Below are positions 52,983-61,640 of a stretch of DNA of 64,000 nucleotides, one piece after another. Location: NCBI RefSeq assembly GCF_004005855.1, contig NZ_SACL01000009.1, positions 124,001 through 188,000 on the forward strand, in the 5' to 3' direction. The notes beneath the pieces were generated by a model. That model made no database searches. It worked only from the letters and a program-made list of their open reading frames with translations, and had not been told where the DNA came from. Position numbers and translations under genes: made by a program. Within the stretch, counting starts at the first letter, position 1. The number at the start of each line of letters is the position of its first letter. The DNA is from Rhodovarius crocodyli (GTDB lineage: Bacteria > Pseudomonadota > Alphaproteobacteria > Acetobacterales > Acetobacteraceae).

Positions 52983-53720
52983 TCAGAGCGCGGAGATTTC
53001 CGCCTCCAGCAATGCCAGGTCCTGCGGGCGCGACAGGCGGTGGTCGCCGTGCTTGATCAGCGTGAGGCGCACGTCCTCTCCGGTGATGTGCTCGGCCAGG
53101 CGCACGGCATGGCGCCAGGGCACGTCCAGATCGGCCATGCCCTGCAAGATGCGCACCGGGAAGGGCGCCTCCAGCGCCTCCTTCATCACCAGGTTCTTGC
53201 GGCCGTCCTCGATCAACTGGCGGGTGATGGCATAGGCATCGCCGTATTCGCTGGGGCGGTACCACACGCCTTCCCGCGCGATGGTGGTGCGGATCTCGGG
53301 CGGGAACTGGGCCCACATCAGGTCCTCGGTGAAATCAGGCGCGGGGGCGATGCCCACCAGCGCGTGGATGCGCTCCGGCCGTGCCTTGGCCAGCAGGCAG
53401 GCGATCCAGCCGCCCATGGAGGAACCGACCAGGATCTGCGGCCCCTCGGTCAGCGTATCCAGCACCATCAGCGCATCGCCGGCCCAGCGGGAGATGCAGC
53501 CTTCCTCGAACTTGCCGCCGGATTCACCGTGGCCCGCGTAGTCGAAGCGGCAGAAGGCGCGCCCGGTGCGGATGGCGAAGGCGGCCAGGGCCTCGGCCTT
53601 GGTGCCTGCCATGTCGGATTTGAACCCGCCCAGGAACAGGATTCCCGGCCCTTTGCCGGCGACGCGGCGATAGGCGATGGGCGTGCCGTCTGCGGCGATG
53701 GTGCTGGCGATTTCTTCCAT
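52983..53720 (-). CDS. Alpha/beta hydrolase (ABHD10-like)
   Basis: A 245-residue serine hydrolase. Nucleophile Ser101 lies in GSSMGGW; the acid is probably the Asp in GMADLDVPW and the His is in KHGDHRLSR. The start PGILFLGGFKSDMAGTKAEAL resembles the ABHD10 group, known acyl-protein thioesterases and esterases. No signal peptide. A perfect 11-bp inverted repeat (C/GGGGCGGTGG type, about 53857-53889) lies in the 174-bp upstream gap, which holds no gene. Confidence 0.88.
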   Translation of the reverse strand: MEEIASTIAADGTPIAYRRVAGKGPGILFLGGFKSDMAGTKAEALAAFAIRTGRAFCRFDYAGHGESGGKFEEGCISRWAGDALMVLDTLTEGPQILVGSSMGGWIACLLAKARPERIHALVGIAPAPDFTEDLMWAQFPPEIRTTIAREGVWYRPSEYGDAYAITRQLIEDGRKNLVMKEALEAPFPVRILQGMADLDVPWRHAVRLAEHITGEDVRLTLIKHGDHRLSRPQDLALLEAEISAL

Positions 53721-53894
53721 GGCCGCATTCTAGGCCGGGTTGGGCGGGTGGTCACGCGACGCGATGATGTCGGTCGGGGATGCCCAGGGGCAACCGGCGC
53801 CGGTCTCGGCGGTTGGAACAGGTGCCGGCGGTTCCATGCCTGCCGGCGCTGACAGGCGGGGCGGTGGACTGGCAGGGCCCACCGCCCCGTTGTC

Positions 53895-54872
53895 TCATTC
53901 GGCGGTGATGCCGATCTCCCGGATCAGCCGGCCGAAGCGCCCGGCTTCCTCATTCAGCTCAGCGCGGGTTTCCTCGGCGGTGCCGCCCGCGGCCTTGCCG
54001 CCCGCATCCTGGATGCGCGCCTGCAGGGCCGGGTCGGCCAGCGCCGTGGTGAAGGCCGCGTTCAGCCGCGCCAGGATGGCGGCAGGCGTGCCGGCGGGCG
54101 CCACGACACGCAGCCGCGGCGAGGGGAAGTCGAAGCCCTGCACCCCGGCCTCACCCATGGTCGGCACATCGGGCAGCTGCGGCACGCGGGCGGTGCCCGT
54201 CACGCCCAGCGCCACCACCTCTCCGGCGCGGATCTGCGCGAGCGCGCTCGCCACCGTGTCGAAATAGAAATCCACCCGGCCGGCCACGATGTCGGTCAGC
54301 GCGGCGGCACCCGAACGATAGGGCACATGCACCATCTGCGTGCCGCTGGCGCGGTGGAACACCTCGGCTGCCAGATGGCCCGAGGAACCCGCACCCGGCG
54401 AGGCGAAGGAAAGCCCGCCCTGGCGTACGCGTGCGGCCGCCAGCAGGCCGCGCGCATCCGTCACGTTCAGGCTGCGCGGCACCACCAGCACCAGCGGCAG
54501 CTCCGCCGGGGAGGTGACGGGGGCCAGGTCGCGCTCCGCGTTGAAGGGGGGCGGGTTGTATAGGCTCTGCGCCGTCGCGCAGATCGGCGGGCAGACGGCC
54601 AGGGTGTAGCCGTCGGGGCGCGACTGCACGAGGGCGACGATCCCCACCGTGGCGCCGCCGCCGGGGCGGTTCTCCACCACCATCTGTTGGCCCAGCGCCG
54701 CACCGGCCCGCTCGGCAACGATCCGCGCGATCAGGTCGGTGCCGCCGCCAGGCCCGAAGGGGACGATCAGCCTGATGGGCCGATCGGGGAAGTTCTGTGC
54801 GGCTGCCGGCAGGGCGGCGGCACAAGCCAGGGCAAGCCCGCCGAGCAGCGAGCGAAAACGATGTGCGGTCAC
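53895..54872 (-). CDS. Tripartite tricarboxylate transporter substrate-binding protein (TctC/Bug family)
   Basis: A 325-residue periplasmic binding protein with a signal peptide (SLLGGLALACAAALPAAAQ, cleaved after AAA). The Bug signature FPDRPIRLIVPFGPGGGTDLIAR and the QMVVENRPGGGATVG region are present, as are HVPYRSGAAALTDIVAGRVD and DVPTMGEAGVQGFDF. It captures a carboxylate for a TctAB-type permease, which is not encoded here. As last gene of the minus-strand catabolic cluster it may import that cluster's substrate. Confidence 0.93.
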   Translation of the reverse strand: MTAHRFRSLLGGLALACAAALPAAAQNFPDRPIRLIVPFGPGGGTDLIARIVAERAGAALGQQMVVENRPGGGATVGIVALVQSRPDGYTLAVCPPICATAQSLYNPPPFNAERDLAPVTSPAELPLVLVVPRSLNVTDARGLLAAARVRQGGLSFASPGAGSSGHLAAEVFHRASGTQMVHVPYRSGAAALTDIVAGRVDFYFDTVASALAQIRAGEVVALGVTGTARVPQLPDVPTMGEAGVQGFDFPSPRLRVVAPAGTPAAILARLNAAFTTALADPALQARIQDAGGKAAGGTAEETRAELNEEAGRFGRLIREIGITAE

Positions 54873-54962
54873 GCGATAACTCCTGTTGAGTGCAGGCTTT
54901 CCCTGTGGACGGGTGGCGGCGGTTCCCCGCCCGGCTTTGCCCCTACCCGGTGCGGCGGCCGT

Positions 54963-55808
54963 TCAGGCCGCCACGAAACGAACCAGCACATTGCCGGCCG
55001 AGGCGATGTCGGGCACCGCGAGCCCGCCCGGCGTCGCGATGGTGGCCACGGCGGCGACCTTCGACAGGTCGGGCACGGCGAAATCGATGTTCACGGCGGC
55101 AGGGCCCACCACATTCGGGCGCGGGGCATCGCCGAATTCGGGTGCCCAGTCGGTCAGCACGCGGAACACGCCCTGGCCGGTCTGCACGGCATGGCCGCCG
55201 GGCACCGCCACGGCGGGGCCGAACATCGCCGTCAGGCGGTTCAGCGCCGCCTCGGGCTGGGGCGCCCAATAGGTGACGGCTGCGATATGCGTGGCACCAT
55301 TGGCGTGCTGCATCCATTCCGGCACCCACAGCAATTCGGGCTTGTGCTGCTGCGCCACGAAGTGAGAGACGCGCGGCAGGGCCGGGTCCACCAGCATGCC
55401 GAGCGACACCACCGCCTCATCCCAGTCGCGGCCCGGCGGCTTCACCTTGCGGCGGAAGCCCAGGTGGCCCTGATAGGGCAGGCCGTGCGCGGCCATCGCC
55501 TCGCCGTCCTCGGCGGCACCCTGGCCCGGGTGCAGGGCGATGAGGGCGATGCCCTCACGCTCGGCCAGCGCGTCGCGCATGTGGCGGCCGAACTTGAAGC
55601 CGCCGACATCCATCGCGTCGATCAGGCTCTCGTCATAGATGCCCATGAGCTCCAGCGCGGAGCGTTCCAGCACCGCCAGGCTGGTGCTGGTGCCCCAGGG
55701 GTGCTTGCCCACCGGCGTCAGCGTGAAGCCGAGCGAGGCATAGAAGGCGCGCCCCGCCTCGATGTCGCGCAGCAGCACGAGCGGGTGGTCGATGCCGGGA
55801 AGCTTCAT
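54963..55808 (-). CDS. VOC (glyoxalase-fold) family protein
   Basis: A 281-residue protein of the vicinal-oxygen-chelate fold. The N-terminal GIDHPLVLLRDIEAGRAFYASLGFTLTPVGKHPWGTST is a typical start of glyoxalase/dioxygenase-like domains; a second half-domain begins around HIAAVTYWAPQPEAALNRL, giving the usual double-module layout. Substrate unknown. Its start overlaps the acetyltransferase stop by 3 nt, so the pair is coupled. It belongs to the ALDH operon. Confidence 0.82.
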   Translation of the reverse strand: MKLPGIDHPLVLLRDIEAGRAFYASLGFTLTPVGKHPWGTSTSLAVLERSALELMGIYDESLIDAMDVGGFKFGRHMRDALAEREGIALIALHPGQGAAEDGEAMAAHGLPYQGHLGFRRKVKPPGRDWDEAVVSLGMLVDPALPRVSHFVAQQHKPELLWVPEWMQHANGATHIAAVTYWAPQPEAALNRLTAMFGPAVAVPGGHAVQTGQGVFRVLTDWAPEFGDAPRPNVVGPAAVNIDFAVPDLSKVAAVATIATPGGLAVPDIASAGNVLVRFVAA

Positions 55809-56545
55809 GCGGTGAATCCGTATGGGTGGCGATAGCGGGAGGTGGCGCGGGCCGGGTTGCCCGCGACGGTGGTGAAGGGCGGGACGGAGGCCAGCACGAC
55901 GCTGCCCGAGGCAACCACCGCGCCCAGCCCGACCTCGATATTGCCCAGCAGCGTGGCACCCGCGCCGATCACGGCTCCGCGCCTGATCTTGGGGTGGCGG
56001 TCCGCGCCCCCCTGCATCAGCGTCGAGCCGAGCGTCACGCCGTGCCAGATGCTGCAATCATCCTCGATCACCGCGGTCTCGCCCACCACGACGCCGATGC
56101 CGTGGTCGAGGAAGATGCGCGAACCGATGCGCGCGGCGGGGTGGATATCCGCCCCCAGCGCGGCGGATGCCGTCTTCCAGGCCATGGCCAGGTCATGCCG
56201 GCCCATCAGCCACAGCCGATGCGCCACGCGATGCGCGGCCAGCATGTGAAAACCCCGCCCGCCGATCCAGGTGCCCGCGAGGCCACCGGGTTCGAAATTG
56301 CGGGTGGTGATCGCGTCGAGATCCGCGAGTGCCGCCGCCGTGTCCTCCGGCGTCAGGGCTTCCCGCGCGAGCCTTTCGGCCGCGCAGGCTTCCATGAACA
56401 CCGGGCGGATCAGCCGCGCGAGCAGGGCCGCGATCCCGGCCGCCGGGGTGGCGGCGCCGGCGGTGGCCGCAAGTGCCGGGGCCAGCAGCGGTTCGGCGAT
56501 GCCGCCCGCCGCCTCGCCCAGCCGGTGCCAGATCTCAGCCGACAT
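55805..56545 (-). CDS. Serine O-acetyltransferase (CysE-like)
   Basis: A 246-residue left-handed beta-helix acetyltransferase. ADIHPAARIGSRIFLDHGIG, VVVGETAVIEDDCSIWHGVTLG, DRHPKIRRGAVIGAGATLLG and VPPFTTVAGNPAR are close to the CysE consensus, including His of LDHG and His of DRHPK. It makes O-acetylserine for cysteine synthesis in known relatives. The gene overlaps the aldehyde dehydrogenase start by 11 nt and the VOC gene by 4 nt, an odd place for a cysteine gene, so an alternative acetyl acceptor is possible. Confidence 0.88.
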   Translation of the reverse strand: MSAEIWHRLGEAAGGIAEPLLAPALAATAGAATPAAGIAALLARLIRPVFMEACAAERLAREALTPEDTAAALADLDAITTRNFEPGGLAGTWIGGRGFHMLAAHRVAHRLWLMGRHDLAMAWKTASAALGADIHPAARIGSRIFLDHGIGVVVGETAVIEDDCSIWHGVTLGSTLMQGGADRHPKIRRGAVIGAGATLLGNIEVGLGAVVASGSVVLASVPPFTTVAGNPARATSRYRHPYGFTA

Positions 56546-58049
56546 AGCCGAAGGCCACGGCCGGGGCGGCGGCGGTTTCCACCCACACGCTCTTGGTCTG
56601 GGTATAGGCGGCCAGGGCCTCGCGCCCCGAGGAACGGCCGAAGCCCGAACGCCCGAACCCGCCGAAGGGCGAGGCGACGTTGATGGTCTTGTAGCTGTTC
56701 ACCCAGAAGGTGCCGGCGCGCACCGCACCCGCCACGCGGTGGGCGCGGGCGACATCCTGCGTCCAGACCGCGCCCGCCAGGCCGAAGGGCGTGGAATTGG
56801 CGATCGCAACCGCCTCTTCCTCGGTGTCGAAGGGCAGCACGGCCAGCACCGGGCCGAACACTTCCTCCCGCGCGATGGCCGCGTCGGGGGCCACGCTGTC
56901 CAGGATGGTGGGCGCGAAGAAGAAGCCGCCGGTGGACTGGAATTCCACCGGGCAGCCGCCGCCCGCGGCCAGCGACGCGCCGGCGGCCGTGGCTTCCTTC
57001 ACCATCGCCCCGATCTTGTCGAACTGGCGGCGGTTGTTGATGGGCCCGATCTGGGTCGCGGGGTCGGTCGGCAGGCCGAAGGGGATGCGATTGGTGGCGT
57101 TGGCCAGCCGGGCGACGAATTCGGCATGCGCCGAACGCTGCACCAGCAGGCGCGAACCCGCCACGCAGCTCTGCCCCGCGCCGCCGAAGATGGCGGCCTG
57201 CGCGCCGGCCACGGCCCGCGACAGGTCGGCATCGGCAAAGACGATATTGGCCGATTTGCCGCCGAGTTCGAGGAGGCTGGGCACGATGTTGCGCGCGGCG
57301 GCGGCGGCGATCTGCGCGCCAGCCTCGGCCGAGCCCACGAACACCACCAGCCGGGTGTCAGGGTGAGAGACGGCGGCAGCACCCGTCGTCGGCCCGCCGC
57401 CTGCGAGGATGGAGATGAGGCCGCGGGGAATGCCCTCCGCCTTGTCGCAGATGGCCCCGAGCGCGAGGGAGGTGAGCGGCGTCAGCTCCGACGGCTTCAG
57501 CACCACCGCATTGCCCGCGCAGATGGCGGGCGCGATCTGCCAGCCGGCGGTGAAGATCGGGGCGTTCCAGGGCGTGATCTGCACCACCGTACCGAAGGGC
57601 TCGGGGCGGGTGTAGTTCAGGTGGGTGGTGGGGACGGGGATCACCTCCCCATGCAGCTTGTCGGCCCAGCCCGCGTAATATTCGAACATCTCGGCGACCT
57701 TGCCGACCTCACCCATCGTGTCGCGGATGGGCTTGCCGGCGGACAGGGTCTCGAGCTCGGCCAGTTCCTTCACATGGGCGCGGACCAGACGGGCCACCTC
57801 CCACATCGCGCGGCCGCGCGCGGCGGCGGACATCGCCATCCAGGCGCGCTGGGCGGGGCGGGCGGCCTCCATCGCGGCCTGCACCACGGGCGCGCCGGCA
57901 TCGGCGAAGGACAGGAAGACCTGGCCGTTGGCCGGGTTCACCAGATCGAGCTGGGCGCCGGTGCCGGGCAGGATCTCACCCGCCACATAGCTGCCGACCT
58001 TGCCGCCGGGCAGCAGGGAGGAAAGGAGTTCGGCGATACGGTCGGTCAT
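56535..58049 (-). CDS. Aldehyde dehydrogenase family protein
   Basis: A 504-residue NAD(P)-dependent aldehyde dehydrogenase. The nucleophile is in GAGQSCVAGSRLLVQ, the general base Glu is in LELGGKSANIVFADAD, and PWNAPIFTAGWQIAPAICAGN holds the oxyanion Asn. Length and motif order are normal. Substrate unknown. It starts 1 nt after the beta-hydroxyacid dehydrogenase stop and overlaps the acetyltransferase gene, marking one operon that probably turns a hydroxyacid or aldehyde into a carboxylate. Confidence 0.94.
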   Translation of the reverse strand: MTDRIAELLSSLLPGGKVGSYVAGEILPGTGAQLDLVNPANGQVFLSFADAGAPVVQAAMEAARPAQRAWMAMSAAARGRAMWEVARLVRAHVKELAELETLSAGKPIRDTMGEVGKVAEMFEYYAGWADKLHGEVIPVPTTHLNYTRPEPFGTVVQITPWNAPIFTAGWQIAPAICAGNAVVLKPSELTPLTSLALGAICDKAEGIPRGLISILAGGGPTTGAAAVSHPDTRLVVFVGSAEAGAQIAAAAARNIVPSLLELGGKSANIVFADADLSRAVAGAQAAIFGGAGQSCVAGSRLLVQRSAHAEFVARLANATNRIPFGLPTDPATQIGPINNRRQFDKIGAMVKEATAAGASLAAGGGCPVEFQSTGGFFFAPTILDSVAPDAAIAREEVFGPVLAVLPFDTEEEAVAIANSTPFGLAGAVWTQDVARAHRVAGAVRAGTFWVNSYKTINVASPFGGFGRSGFGRSSGREALAAYTQTKSVWVETAAAPAVAFGYVG

Positions 58050-58050
58050 C

Positions 58051-58923
58051 TTACTTGCTCCGGTAATCAGCCATCAGGGTGAAGTCGGCGGTGTCGGGGA
58101 TGCGGCCCTGGCGGGCTTCTTCCCAGATCTCGCCCGCGCGGCTGCACAGCGGCGTGGGGGAGCCGGTCTCGGCCGCCAGTTCCAGCGCCAGGCGCAAGTC
58201 CTTGCGCATCAGGCCTGCGGAAAAGCCGCTGTCGAAGGTGGCGGGGATGACCCAGCGCGGCACCATCGCCTCGCTGATCGCGCTGCGGCCGGTGGCGGCG
58301 TTCACCACCTTCAGCGCTTCCTCGGCCGACAGCCCGGCGGATTCGGAAAGCTTCAGCGCCTCACCGGTCGTGACCAGATGGGCCGCGACCAGCATGTTGT
58401 TCACCAGCTTGGCGATGTTGCCCGCACCCGACGCACCCACATGCACGGCCTTGGCCGAGAGTGCCGCGATGACGCCCTGGGCGAGTTCCATATCGGCCGC
58501 CTCGCCGCCGATCATCATGGTCAGGCTGCCGGTCTCAGCACCCGAGGGGCCGCCCGAGACGGGCGCATCCAGCAGCCCGTGCCCGGTTTCGGCCAGGCGG
58601 GTGGCCAGGCGGCGGGTGGTGCCGGGGTCGGAGGTCGAGGTGTCGATCACGACCACCTTGCGGTCGGAACGCGAGAGCAGCCCGCCCGGGGCGGTCACCA
58701 CCGCCTCCACATCCTTGGCGAAGGGCAGGGAGAACACCAGCGCGTCGGCACCGTTCAGCACCTCGGCCAGCGGCAGGAAGCGCACGCCCTCGGCCTCGAC
58801 CTGCGCGCGGCGCGCGTCGGAGATGTCATACCCGATCACGCTGAACCCGGCGCGGACCAGGCTTTTCGCCATGCCGAGCCCCATATTGCCCAGGCCAACG
58901 ACGCCGACTGTGGAAATGCTCAT
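58051..58923 (-). CDS. Beta-hydroxyacid dehydrogenase (3-hydroxyisobutyrate / tartronate-semialdehyde reductase family)
   Basis: A 290-residue enzyme with TVGVVGLGNMGLGMAKSLVRA (Rossmann), DAPVSGGPSGAETGSLTMMIGG (substrate) and the catalytic Lys in GAGNIAKLVNNMLVAAH. It is a paralogue of the protein at 42808 but not a close copy. ATG 58923 has GGAGG with a 6-nt gap. It leads the operon continuing with ALDH; a LysR gene lies 94 bp upstream on the same strand. Confidence 0.92.
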   Translation of the reverse strand: MSISTVGVVGLGNMGLGMAKSLVRAGFSVIGYDISDARRAQVEAEGVRFLPLAEVLNGADALVFSLPFAKDVEAVVTAPGGLLSRSDRKVVVIDTSTSDPGTTRRLATRLAETGHGLLDAPVSGGPSGAETGSLTMMIGGEAADMELAQGVIAALSAKAVHVGASGAGNIAKLVNNMLVAAHLVTTGEALKLSESAGLSAEEALKVVNAATGRSAISEAMVPRWVIPATFDSGFSAGLMRKDLRLALELAAETGSPTPLCSRAGEIWEEARQGRIPDTADFTLMADYRSK

Positions 58924-59017
58924 CTGATACCTCCGATGCGCGGGAGGATCAGATGACAGGATTGTTGCCACAAGCAGAGCTTTGCGAACGGAGTGTTCGC
59001 AATCAGGCAACGCTGCT

Positions 59018-59911
59018 TCAGCCGGCGAAGACAGGCATCTCCCGCCGCAGCCAGTGCAGCAGCTGGGCGACGGCCACCGGCAGGCGCCGCCCCGCGCGGA
59101 CCAGCAGATGGGCGCTGGCCTCGGCCAGCAGCGGGTCGCGCAGGGGCAGGGCGACGAGGCCGCTGCCGGCCAGATCCGCCGCGAAGCCCGGCATGAAGGT
59201 CACCCCCAGCCCCGCCATGGCGAAGCGCCGCTGCAACTCGAATGAGGCCGTCTCCATCCGCTGCGTCAGGCGGAAGCCGCCATCGGCCTCGACGCGGCCC
59301 AGCAGCTGCCGCACCCCGTGGTCGGGCGGGGTCAGCGCGGCGGGCACCTGGGCGAAGTCGCGCAGATGCGGCGCGCCGAGGCTCGCCAGCGGATGGTCCG
59401 GGCGCAGGATGGCGGCCACCGGCTGGCGGGAAATCGCCACCGCCTCCAGCGCCGCATGGGCGGGCGGGTTGTAGGCCAGGCCGATATCGGCATCGCCATC
59501 GGCCACCGCCGCCAGGATGCCCGCCGTCGTGCCCATCGCCACGCTGGTGCCGATACCCGGATGCGCGCGGGAGAAGCCGGCAATCCCCTGGTCGATCAGC
59601 ACGGGCAGGAAACCCGCGCCGACCGAAAGCCGCACCACCCCTTCCTGCCCGCCGCGCAGCCGGGCCAGGCGGTCCTCCAGCAGCTGGGCCTCCTCCTCCT
59701 GCCGTTGCGCGTGCTCGGCCAGGATGCGCCCGGCCTCGGTGGGGGACACGCCGCGGGGCAGGCGCTCCAGCAGGGCCTCGCCCAGCTCGGCTTCCAGCTC
59801 GGCGACCTGCCGGCTGATCGCGGAGGCCGCGACATGCAGCGCCTCCGCCGCGCCGCGGATGGAACCGGCACGCACCACGGCCAGGAAATAGCGCAGGGCG
59901 CGGTCGGTCAC
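59018..59911 (-). CDS. LysR family transcriptional regulator
   Basis: A 297-residue regulator with N-terminal helix-turn-helix (LRYFLAVVRAGSIRGAAEALHVAASAISRQVAELE) and a periplasmic-binding-like effector domain (VVRLSVGAGFLPVLIDQGI to the end). It is on the same strand as, and just upstream of, the dehydrogenase-ALDH operon rather than divergent from it, so it may be read as the first gene and control its own operon. Confidence 0.92.
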   Translation of the reverse strand: MTDRALRYFLAVVRAGSIRGAAEALHVAASAISRQVAELEAELGEALLERLPRGVSPTEAGRILAEHAQRQEEEAQLLEDRLARLRGGQEGVVRLSVGAGFLPVLIDQGIAGFSRAHPGIGTSVAMGTTAGILAAVADGDADIGLAYNPPAHAALEAVAISRQPVAAILRPDHPLASLGAPHLRDFAQVPAALTPPDHGVRQLLGRVEADGGFRLTQRMETASFELQRRFAMAGLGVTFMPGFAADLAGSGLVALPLRDPLLAEASAHLLVRAGRRLPVAVAQLLHWLRREMPVFAG

Positions 59912-59991
59912 GGGGCCTCCGGTTCGGAAAGCATTAACTGCTGCGGCGGACAGTCGGCTGGAAGCAGCAGCGCCCCCGCGCCGGAGAAGTC

Positions 59992-60741
59992 ATGCCCAGC
60001 ACTCTCAGTTCCGCCAATTCCTATACGTCGACCAGCGGCAACACCAGCGTGCCCGTGATGTCGAGTTCGCTGACGAGCGGCTTCATCCCCTCTTCCTCCT
60101 CCTCGCAGGAATTGCTGTCGCGGCAGAAGAAACTGGGGGGCAAGCTGGCGCCGCTGGTAGCGGGCTTGCCGCTCTACACGAGGAGCATGTCCAGGCCCGG
60201 CGACGTCTTCTTCCATGCGAACGGCGGCGCCATCGGCCATACCAACATCGTCTCCTCCGATGTCAGCATGAAGGTGGATTCGGTGGATGGTGTCGGTGTC
60301 CGCAAGATGCCCATGGCGCGGGACAACAACAGCGCCATCGTCTTCCGGTTCTACAATGCGGATTTGGCGTTGAGGGCCGCCCTGGTCGTGGAGGAATGGG
60401 CCAACAACTACGACAACGGCACTTATGCCAGGAACGGCGTCGGCTATTCCGGCGGCCCGACGGCGGGTATCGGCATCACCGGCCGCGTGATCGGGGCGCT
60501 GCTCGGCTCGTCCAAATTCGGCACCGGGGCGCGGGCACGGCTGCTGAAATACCGCAACCGCACCGGCATGATGCCCAAGCACGTCATCTGCTCGGAGATG
60601 TGCACCCTGGCCTTCCAGCTCTGCATGGCCGAGACCGAGGAGGGTTTCATCAAGCTGGACGCCAAGCACACGCTGCCGTCCAACCTGTGCAACTACTTCC
60701 TCAAGCACACGGCCCATTGGTCCCTGGTGGGCTGGCGATAG
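59992..60741 (+). CDS. YiiX/LRAT-like permuted papain-fold protein (putative peptidase or acyltransferase)
   Basis: A 249-residue protein. After a Ser/Thr-rich N-terminal 40 residues it has RPGDVFFHANGGAIGHTNIVSSD (catalytic-type His83) and later MMPKHVICSEMCTLAFQL (Cys200) with PSNLCNYF. This order, His before Cys, is that of the circularly permuted NlpC/P60 group (YiiX, YebB, LRAT). Members cleave peptides or move acyl groups. No signal peptide or membrane helix. The assignment rests on motif order only. It is a single gene, convergent with the enoyl-CoA hydratase gene 9 bp away, with no room for a repeat element. Confidence 0.5.
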   Translation: MPSTLSSANSYTSTSGNTSVPVMSSSLTSGFIPSSSSSQELLSRQKKLGGKLAPLVAGLPLYTRSMSRPGDVFFHANGGAIGHTNIVSSDVSMKVDSVDGVGVRKMPMARDNNSAIVFRFYNADLALRAALVVEEWANNYDNGTYARNGVGYSGGPTAGIGITGRVIGALLGSSKFGTGARARLLKYRNRTGMMPKHVICSEMCTLAFQLCMAETEEGFIKLDAKHTLPSNLCNYFLKHTAHWSLVGWR

Positions 60742-60750
60742 GCAGGGCGC

Positions 60751-61536
60751 CTATCGGCCGTGAAAGACCGGCGCGCGTTTCTCGCGGAACGCGGCCAACC
60801 CTTCCTGCAGGTCCGCGCTTTTCTGGCTGGCCTTGGCGCGGGTGGCGCAGGCATCCGCGTCGAACTCCCCGCGCGCGATCTCATTGAGCGCGATCTTCAT
60901 GCCCTGCACCGCCAGCGGCGCCATGGCGGCCAGCCGCGTGGCCAGCGCATCCACCGCCTCGTCCAGCTTCTCGGGGGCGACGATCTCGGTGATGTAGCCG
61001 ATGCGGAACAGCTCGGCCGCATCCAGCTTCTCGGCGGTCAGGAACAGGCGCTTGGCGGCGTTCAGCCCCAGCCGCGAGACGTAGCGCACCATGCCCGAGG
61101 GGTAGTAGTGCACGCCGAGCCGGGCGGCCGGCATGAACATCTCCATGGTATCGATGCCGATGCGGAAGTCGCAGCACAGCGCGAGGTCGGTGGAGCCGCC
61201 ATACACCCCGCCGTTCAGCCGGCAGATCACCGGCACGCGGCAATTCTCCAGCTTGCTGCCCACATCCTCGAAGGACAGCTGCGGCCCGCCCTTGGCGACC
61301 GCCGCATCCGGGCTGCTGGCCAGATCCCCCAGGTGATAGCCGGCCGAGAAGGCGCGCCCGGTGCCGGTGAAGACCAGCACGCGGATGGCGGGGTCGGCAT
61401 TGACCTCGTCGATGGCGGCCGCGATCGCGGCCAGGTCGGGCGGCTCGATCCGGTTCAGGTGGCGCGGGCGGTTCAGCCGCAGGGTGGCGACGGCGCCCTC
61501 GCGCGTCAGGATGGGGGTGCTGGCTTCTTCGGTCAT
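60751..61536 (-). CDS. Enoyl-CoA hydratase/isomerase family protein
   Basis: A 261-residue crotonase-fold enzyme. The oxyanion-hole segments are RAFSAGYHLGDLA and CRLNGGVYGGSTDLALCCDFRIG. The usual catalytic Glu pair near residues 110-135 is not obvious (NGGVYGGSTD, then MPAARLGVHYYPSG), so it may be an isomerase, hydrolase or other crotonase-like enzyme rather than a hydratase. Single gene on this strand. Confidence 0.88.
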   Translation of the reverse strand: MTEEASTPILTREGAVATLRLNRPRHLNRIEPPDLAAIAAAIDEVNADPAIRVLVFTGTGRAFSAGYHLGDLASSPDAAVAKGGPQLSFEDVGSKLENCRVPVICRLNGGVYGGSTDLALCCDFRIGIDTMEMFMPAARLGVHYYPSGMVRYVSRLGLNAAKRLFLTAEKLDAAELFRIGYITEIVAPEKLDEAVDALATRLAAMAPLAVQGMKIALNEIARGEFDADACATRAKASQKSADLQEGLAAFREKRAPVFHGR

Positions 61537-61640
61537 GCTGGGTTCCGTTTCCGGCTTTTAACATGAACGGGGCCGCAGGGACCGACAAGCGGCCAGGTCC
61601 TCCGCTTGGCGCGGCGCCGCTTCGGCTGCAGTTTGATGAC

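Noticed and set aside
53857-53889. A terminator after the TctC-type gene
   Set aside because: There is a strong inverted repeat (GGGGCGGTGG / CCACCGCCCC) but no T-run on the minus strand, so I did not list it as a terminator.
58051-58923. A recent duplication between the two beta-hydroxyacid dehydrogenases (42808 and 58051)
   Set aside because: They share only family motifs (GLGxMG, PVSGGP, GAGxxxK); the sequence between motifs differs too much for a recent copy.
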